Source: RPQJ01 sp963793005
GTDB lineage: Bacteria > Pseudomonadota > Gammaproteobacteria > Steroidobacterales > Steroidobacteraceae
Direction: 5' to 3'
Assembly: GCA_963793005.1 (NCBI GenBank)
Contig: CAWBYP010000004.1
Coordinates: 248,001-312,000, forward strand
DNA: 64,000 nt
A program made the translations under genes and the position numbers. Below, piece after piece: positions 58,723 through 64,000 of this stretch (positions are counted from its first letter, which is position 1; the number at the start of each line of letters is the position of its first letter). The notes beneath the pieces were generated by a model. The model did no database searches. It was not told the origin of the DNA and saw only the letters and a program-made list of their open reading frames with translations.

Positions 58723-59532
58723 ATGGCGACAGCCCGCACCCGCCCCCGTTTGTTCGTCCTCCTCGGCCTGGCCGCCACGGCGGTACTGGCCATCTCCGGC
58801 TGCTCGAGTGACGGCGATGTCCGCCCAGCGGCCGAGCCAGACCAGCTCTATGAGCTGGCCGCCAAGGACATGCGCTCCAATAACTTCAAGGGCGCGATCC
58901 AGAAGCTCGAGTCGCTCGAGTCCTACTACCCGTTCACCAACGCGGCGAAGCAGGGCCAGCTGGACTTGATGTACGCGTATTACCGCAATGGTGAAGCCGA
59001 GCCGGCCATCGACCAGGCCGACATGTTCATTCGCGAGAATCCGACCCACCCGAGGGTGGATTACGCCTACTACATCCGTGGCCTGGTGTACTTCGAGTCC
59101 GGTGCCGGCTGGCTCGAGGAAAAGCTCCGCGCCGACGTCACCAAGCGCCCGCCGCACGAGTCGCGCAAGGCCCTGCAGTCGTTCCAGTTACTCCTCCAGC
59201 AGTACCCGAAGAGCCCGTACGCCGCCGACACGCGGCAACGGGCTATATTCCTGAGGAACAAGCTGGCCGACTACGAACTCGCGGTCGCCGAGTACTACAC
59301 GAAACGCCAGGCTTACGTGGCTGCCGTCAACCGGGCGCGCGCCGTGATCGAAAACTACGACGGATCGCCGGCGGCGATCGAGGCGCTCGGCATAATGGCG
59401 GAAGGCTACCGCAAGCTCGAAATCCCCGAGCTCGCGGCCGTCGCCGAAAGCGTGCGGGTGGCAAACGCGCCCGCGACCGACCCGAACGAAGGCTTGGTCA
59501 ACGACCAGCCCTGGTGGAAATTCTGGAATTGA
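58723..59532 (+). CDS. bamD: Outer-membrane assembly lipoprotein BamD
   Basis: 269 aa from ATG 58723. Lipobox AISGC (Cys27). TPR-like helix pairs follow: LYELAAKDMRSNNFKGAIQK, ESYYPFTNAAKQGQLDLMYA, YAYYIRGLVYFESG and SPYAADTRQRAIFLRNKLAD. BamD couples BamA to the accessory lipoproteins in the BAM complex. The protein ends NDQPWWKFWN, as is common in the family. Divergent from rluD. Confidence 0.94.
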   Translation: MATARTRPRLFVLLGLAATAVLAISGCSSDGDVRPAAEPDQLYELAAKDMRSNNFKGAIQKLESLESYYPFTNAAKQGQLDLMYAYYRNGEAEPAIDQADMFIRENPTHPRVDYAYYIRGLVYFESGAGWLEEKLRADVTKRPPHESRKALQSFQLLLQQYPKSPYAADTRQRAIFLRNKLADYELAVAEYYTKRQAYVAAVNRARAVIENYDGSPAAIEALGIMAEGYRKLEIPELAAVAESVRVANAPATDPNEGLVNDQPWWKFWN

Positions 59533-59556
59533 TGGCCGGCGACCGCAGCGCCTGAG

Positions 59557-62500
59557 ATGAGCATTGCCGCCGTGCCCGGTCTCGATCCGCCGGCGCGTCT
59601 GCGCGAGATTCCCTACAACTACACTTCGTTCTCGGACCGCGAGATCGTCATCCGGCTGCTGGGCGACGAAGGCTGGCAGTTGCTCGACGAGCTCAGGTCG
59701 GAGCGCCGCACGGGCCGCTCTGCCCGCATGCTCTACGAAGTGCTCGGCGACATCTGGGTCGTGCACCGGAACCCCTACCTCGAGCAGGACCTGCTGGACA
59801 ATCCCCGGCGCAGGGGCCAGCTGCTCACAGCCCTCGAACACCGCCTCGCCGACATCGAATTGCGACGCGACCCCGCGCACCAGTCACGCGACGGTCGCGT
59901 GGCCCGGTTGCTCGAATCCGCACGGCTTGCGGTAAGAGAGTTCGCCACCAGCTTCGAGGCCACCGAGGCCTTGCGCCGGCGGGCGACGCGGCTGCTGCGT
60001 CGGCACACGCACGCCGACAACGTGTGCTTCGATCCCTACGCACGGGTTTCTCACTCGACCGATGCCACGGACTGGCGGGTGGAGATCCCCTTCGTCGTGC
60101 TCGCCCCCGACACCGAGGACGAAGTCCCGGGACTGGTGCGCGCGTGCTTCGAACTCGGGCTGACAATCATCCCGCGCGGTGGTGGCACCGGGTATACCGG
60201 GAGCGCGGTGCCGCTCACGCCGCTCGCCGCCGTCATCAACACAGAGAAGCTCGAGAGAATCGGACCCGTGGAGGCCATCACGCTGCCCGGTGTAGCGCAC
60301 CCGGTACCCACGGTGCTGACCGAGGCGGGCGTCGTCACCCGTCGTGTCGAGGAGGCGGCCAGCCGCGCCGGGTTTGCCTTCGCCGTGGACCCGACCTCGG
60401 CGGATGCCTCGTGTGTCGGCGGCAACATCGCCATGAACGCCGGAGGCAAAAAGGCCGTGTTGTGGGGCACTGCGCTCGACAATCTCGCCTGGTGGCGGAT
60501 GGTGGACACCGAAGGGAACTGGCTCGAAGTCACGCGAGCCGCCCACAACCTCGATCGCATCCACACGGCCAAGGTCGCGGCATTCGACCTGGTATGGAAA
60601 GACGGCCGCCAGCGGCCTGAGCGAGCGCGCGTGCTGCGCACCGCTCGCCTCGAGATCGAGGGACACCGCTTCCGCAAGGCCGGCCTCGGCAAGGACGTCA
60701 CCGACAAGTTTCTCGGCGGCCTGCCGGGCGTGCAGAAGGAAGGTTGCGACGGGATCATCACCAGCGCGCGCTGGGTGCTGCACCGCATGCCGGCGCAGGC
60801 GCGCACTGTCTGCCTGGAATTCTTCGGCCAGGCTCGCGACGCGATTCCCGCGATCGTCGAGATCCGCGACCACATCGCGGCGCAGTTCGCGAGCGGCGTT
60901 CGACTGGCGGGTCTCGAGCACCTCGACGAGCGCTACCTGAAAGCGGTCGGCTACGCGACCAAGTCGCGCCGCGGCGCTCTACCGAAAATGGTGCTGCTCG
61001 GCGACATCGTTGGTGATGACGAGGCGGCCGTTGCGCGTGCTGCTTCCGAGGTAGTCCGGATTGCGAATGCGCGGTCGGGCGAGGGTTTCACAGCGGCCAA
61101 TGCCGAGGCACGCAAGGCTTTCTGGCGCGACCGGGCCCGCACCGCGGCGATCGCGCGCCACACCAACGCATTCAAGGTCAACGAGGACGTGGTGATCCCG
61201 CTCGAGCGACTCGGCGAATACACCGACGCCATCGAGCGCATCAACATCGAGTTCTCGCTCGCGAACAAGATCGCACTGGCGCGTGCACTGGCCGAGTACC
61301 TGGGCGGTTCCCCACGAGTCGGCAAGACCGGCGACCCTGACGTCGACCGCCTTCCCCACGAGGACGTGCTCGGCGAGCGGCCGCAGCAGGCACTGGCCGC
61401 AGTAAATGCCGCTGGCGCTCGCTGGGCCTGGCTGGCCGCCCACCTCGACGCGCCGCTCGCGGCATCGCTCGACGAGCTCTGCGGCCTGGGCCTCGAGGCG
61501 CGGCGCGGCGAGCTGTCGAGTCGCCTGGGCGCGGAACCGGCACTGCGGATCTTCGACCTGCTGCAGGACCGTACCATCCGGGTGTCCTGGAAAGCCGAGA
61601 TTCGCGCTGAGATGCGCCGGATCTTCGCCGGCGGACCGTTCGTGCCGCTGGTTGCCGACCTCGAGGCCATACATGCGACGGTGCTGCGCAGCCGCGTCTT
61701 CGTCGCGCTGCACATGCACGCGGGCGACGGCAACGTGCACACCAACATCCCCGTCAATTCCGACGACTACGCGATGCTGCAGCAGGCCAATGGCGCGGTG
61801 GCGCGGATCATGCGCATTGCGCGCGAGCTGGGCGGCGTGATTTCGGGCGAGCACGGCATCGGGATCACCAAGCTCGAATACCTCGACGATTCCGAGACCG
61901 CCGAGTTCCGTGCCTACAAGGAGCGCATCGACCCGCAGGGTCGCTTCAATCTGGGCAAGCTGATGCCAGGCGCCGACTTGAGGCGCGCGTACACGCCGAG
62001 CTTCAACCTGCTGGGCCACGAGTCGCTGATCATGCAGCAGTCCGACATCGCCTCCATCTCGGACGCGATCAAGGACTGCCTGCGCTGCGGCAAGTGCAAG
62101 CCGGTGTGCGCGACCCACGTGCCGGGCGCGAACCTGCTCTACTCACCGCGCAACAAGATCCTGGCGACCTCGCTGCTGATCGAAGCGTTCCTGTACGAGG
62201 AACAGACGCGGCGAGGCGTGTCGCTGCAGCACTGGGACGCATTCTCCGACGTAGCCGACCACTGCACCGTCTGCCACAAGTGCGAATCGCCCTGCCCGGT
62301 CGACATCGACTTTGGCGACGTGTCGATGGCGATGCGCGACCTGCTCCGGCGCGTGGGCAAGAAGCGCTTCAATCCCGGCACGGCGGCGGCGATGTTCTTC
62401 CTGAACGCGACGGATCCGGACACGATCCGCGCGACCCGCGGATTGATGGTCGGCCTGGGCTACCGTGCGCAGCGGCTCGGGAACCGGGCCCTCGGCGCGC

Positions 62501-63489
62501 TCGGCGCGGCACAGGCGAAGCGCCCGCCGGCGACGACCGGGGGGCGGCCTCCTGTTCGCGAGCAGGTGGTCCACTTCGTCAACAAGAAGATGCCGGCCGG
62601 GCTGCCGAAGCGCACCGCTCGGGCGCTGCTCGACATCGAGGATCGCAACTACGTCCCCATCATCCGCGACCCCGCGCGCACGAGCAGCGAATCGGAAGCC
62701 GTGTTCTATTTCCCGGGTTGCGGCTCCGAGCGCCTGTTCTCGCAGGTCGGCCTGGCCACCCAGGCGATGCTCTGGCAGGTGGGCGTGCAGACCGTGCTGC
62801 CACCGGGCTACGTCTGCTGCGGCTACCCGCAGCGCGGCTCAGGTCAGTTCGACCAGGCTTCGAGGATCATCACCGACAACCGCGTGCTGTTCCATCGCGT
62901 GGCCAATACGCTCAACTACCTCGACCTGCGCACCGTCGTCGTCAGCTGCGGCACCTGCTACGACCAGCTGCAGGACTACCAGTTCGGGGAGATCTTCCCG
63001 GGCAGCCGCATCCTCGACATCCACGAATTCCTGCTCGAGAAAGGCGTTCAGCTCGATGGCGTAGCCGGTACCCGGTACATGTACCACGATCCCTGCCACT
63101 CGCCGATCAAGACCGACGATCCACTGAAGGTCGTCAACGCGCTGATGGGCACGGGCTCGCGGCCCATCGAGCGCAACGACCGCTGCTGCGGCGAGTCGGG
63201 CACGTTCGCGGTCTCGCGCCCGGACATCGCCACGCAGGTGCGGTTTCGCAAGCAGCGCGAGATGGAGGCTGGCGCAGCTCGCATGCGCGACGACGGCTTC
63301 GACGGCAAGGTGAAGGTGCTGACCTCCTGCCCGTCCTGCCTGCAGGGCTTGAGCCGCTACGACGACGACTCCGCGACCGAGGCCGACTACATCGTGGTGG
63401 AAATCGCGCGCCACGCCATCGGCGAGGACTGGCTCGCCGACTACGTGCGCCGCGCCAATGCGGGCGGCATCGAGCGCGTGCTGGTCTGA
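59557..63489 (+). CDS. Fused FAD-binding/Fe-S dehydrogenase with DUF3683 N-terminus
   Basis: 1310 aa. DUF3683 (about 8-100; LREIPYNYTSFSDREIVIRL) comes first, then an FAD_binding_4 domain near residue 205 (PRGGGTGYTGSAVPL, DPTSADASCVGGNIAMNAGG), an FAD-oxidase_C domain with HMHAGDGNVHTNIPVNSDD and GGVISGEHGIGITKLEYL. Two [4Fe-4S] clusters follow near 840 and 900 (CLRCGKCKPVC; CTVCHKCESPCPVD) and two CCG domains near 1053-1088 and 1178-1210 (FPGCGSE, CCGYPQ; DPCHSP, CCGES). Such proteins oxidise 2-hydroxy acids (lactate or 2-hydroxyglutarate-like) and pass electrons on. The substrate is not fixed. Intact frame, 24 bp after bamD. Confidence 0.88.
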   Translation: MSIAAVPGLDPPARLREIPYNYTSFSDREIVIRLLGDEGWQLLDELRSERRTGRSARMLYEVLGDIWVVHRNPYLEQDLLDNPRRRGQLLTALEHRLADIELRRDPAHQSRDGRVARLLESARLAVREFATSFEATEALRRRATRLLRRHTHADNVCFDPYARVSHSTDATDWRVEIPFVVLAPDTEDEVPGLVRACFELGLTIIPRGGGTGYTGSAVPLTPLAAVINTEKLERIGPVEAITLPGVAHPVPTVLTEAGVVTRRVEEAASRAGFAFAVDPTSADASCVGGNIAMNAGGKKAVLWGTALDNLAWWRMVDTEGNWLEVTRAAHNLDRIHTAKVAAFDLVWKDGRQRPERARVLRTARLEIEGHRFRKAGLGKDVTDKFLGGLPGVQKEGCDGIITSARWVLHRMPAQARTVCLEFFGQARDAIPAIVEIRDHIAAQFASGVRLAGLEHLDERYLKAVGYATKSRRGALPKMVLLGDIVGDDEAAVARAASEVVRIANARSGEGFTAANAEARKAFWRDRARTAAIARHTNAFKVNEDVVIPLERLGEYTDAIERINIEFSLANKIALARALAEYLGGSPRVGKTGDPDVDRLPHEDVLGERPQQALAAVNAAGARWAWLAAHLDAPLAASLDELCGLGLEARRGELSSRLGAEPALRIFDLLQDRTIRVSWKAEIRAEMRRIFAGGPFVPLVADLEAIHATVLRSRVFVALHMHAGDGNVHTNIPVNSDDYAMLQQANGAVARIMRIARELGGVISGEHGIGITKLEYLDDSETAEFRAYKERIDPQGRFNLGKLMPGADLRRAYTPSFNLLGHESLIMQQSDIASISDAIKDCLRCGKCKPVCATHVPGANLLYSPRNKILATSLLIEAFLYEEQTRRGVSLQHWDAFSDVADHCTVCHKCESPCPVDIDFGDVSMAMRDLLRRVGKKRFNPGTAAAMFFLNATDPDTIRATRGLMVGLGYRAQRLGNRALGALGAAQAKRPPATTGGRPPVREQVVHFVNKKMPAGLPKRTARALLDIEDRNYVPIIRDPARTSSESEAVFYFPGCGSERLFSQVGLATQAMLWQVGVQTVLPPGYVCCGYPQRGSGQFDQASRIITDNRVLFHRVANTLNYLDLRTVVVSCGTCYDQLQDYQFGEIFPGSRILDIHEFLLEKGVQLDGVAGTRYMYHDPCHSPIKTDDPLKVVNALMGTGSRPIERNDRCCGESGTFAVSRPDIATQVRFRKQREMEAGAARMRDDGFDGKVKVLTSCPSCLQGLSRYDDDSATEADYIVVEIARHAIGEDWLADYVRRANAGGIERVLV

Positions 63490-63500
63490 GCGGAGGCCGA

Positions 63501-64000
63501 TCAGAAGACGGCGGTGAAGCCGAGCAGCCCCTCGCCCTGGAAAAACGTGCTGCCCGTGGTGCGGAACAGGCAGTTGACACTGCCGCTGCCACTGCAGAAG
63601 AACTGCGTATCGGAATTCACCACGGTCAGATAGCCGCGCACGCCGAGCGTCGCGGCAAAGTGCTGGCCGATCGGAAAACGTACGCCCCCGCCCAGGCTGC
63701 CGGAAAACTTAGTTTCCGAGCCGTAGCCGCCGCCGGCATCGAACTTCGTGCCGCCGACGGTGAGCGACAGGTAGGGCACATAGCGCTCGTGATCATCGAA
63801 CAGCAGCGTGCCACCGACCTGCAGGTACTGGATGGACACGTCCACGCCCTTGAGCGACGGATCGTTCGAGTCCAGCCCGGCAGACTGGTAGCTGTAGAGA
63901 ATCTCGTAGAAAGACTTCCGGTCGCGATAGATCCCGAGGTCGATGCCCCAGTCACCCGAGTCCTGCAGGTCCACGGACTTGCTGGTGTCTGGTGCCGAAT
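63501..64000 (-). CDS. Outer-membrane beta-barrel protein (partial, runs off the right edge)
   Basis: The last ~166 codons are in view and the start lies outside the window. Alternating strands are clear: WGIDLGIYRDRKSFYEILYS, YLQVGGTLLFDDHERYVPYL, SLTVGGTKFDAGGGYGSETK, GVRFPIGQHFAATLGVRGYL and a C-terminal GEGLLGFTAVF ending in Phe, as outer-membrane barrels do. A Cys pair (FFCSGSGSVNCLF) sits in a loop. Probably an OmpW/OmpA-like eight-strand barrel; family uncertain. Convergent with the dehydrogenase gene, 11 bp apart. Confidence 0.65.
   Translation of the reverse strand, partial: SAPDTSKSVDLQDSGDWGIDLGIYRDRKSFYEILYSYQSAGLDSNDPSLKGVDVSIQYLQVGGTLLFDDHERYVPYLSLTVGGTKFDAGGGYGSETKFSGSLGGGVRFPIGQHFAATLGVRGYLTVVNSDTQFFCSGSGSVNCLFRTTGSTFFQGEGLLGFTAVF

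Overview
The window looks like a high-GC gammaproteobacterial chromosome carrying one rearranged accessory island. The order pncC-recA-recX-alaS-csrA-tRNA-Ser-tRNA-Arg, with mutS, bamD, rluD and pgeF close by, is a gammaproteobacterial arrangement. The GC-rich coding, NodT-type efflux lipoprotein and DUF3683-type dehydrogenase would fit a xanthomonad, steroidobacter or woeseia-like lineage. That placement is inference from gene content only.

Layout. (1) 1-5.4 kb: two TIR + sensor-like + TPR proteins flank an opposite-strand pair (DUF2092 protein and a Pro/Gly/Thr-rich exported protein). (2) 5.5-9.8 kb: thiolase, lipoprotein amidohydrolase and an orphan 7TM protein, followed by an aldo/keto reductase remnant. 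(3) 10.3-15.4 kb: a complete FUSC/DUF1656/HlyD/outer-membrane-factor efflux operon (AaeXAB-like with its own outer-membrane channel). (4) 15.4-38.5 kb: the island. It starts at an intact IS3-family element beside a beheaded Na+/H+ antiporter and ends at the 3' side of tRNA-Arg. It holds two porin-type genes, two beta-barrel genes (one a stub), an ABC transporter with two DUF3299 proteins, five exported amidohydrolases, a class A beta-lactamase-like hydrolase, an AraC-type regulator, three decayed IS3 elements and many gene fragments. (5) 38.5-64 kb: conserved housekeeping genes with tRNAs, recA, mutS, aspS, clpB, a ZIP transporter, rluD/pgeF, bamD, a fused FAD/Fe-S dehydrogenase and a partial beta-barrel protein.

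How the island may work. Outer-membrane channels would admit amide or ester-like substrates. Exported metal-dependent amidohydrolases, two of them near-duplicates, would cut them in the periplasm. A DUF3299 + ABC transporter module of a type linked elsewhere to zinc homeostasis sits in the same strand block. An AraC-family regulator reads divergently from one amidohydrolase, and its intergenic region with a perfect 17-bp palindrome is duplicated at the second locus. This is a hypothesis from gene content.

The island has been reshaped by IS3 elements: a duplicated block (DUF3299 + amidohydrolase), a 253-bp duplicated regulatory segment with a beheaded regulator copy, and several IS-truncated gene ends. 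Two conserved genes in the core (alaS, DUF502) and one porin gene contain paired single-base frameshifts. For alaS, which should be essential, this points to base errors in the sequence rather than real inactivation.
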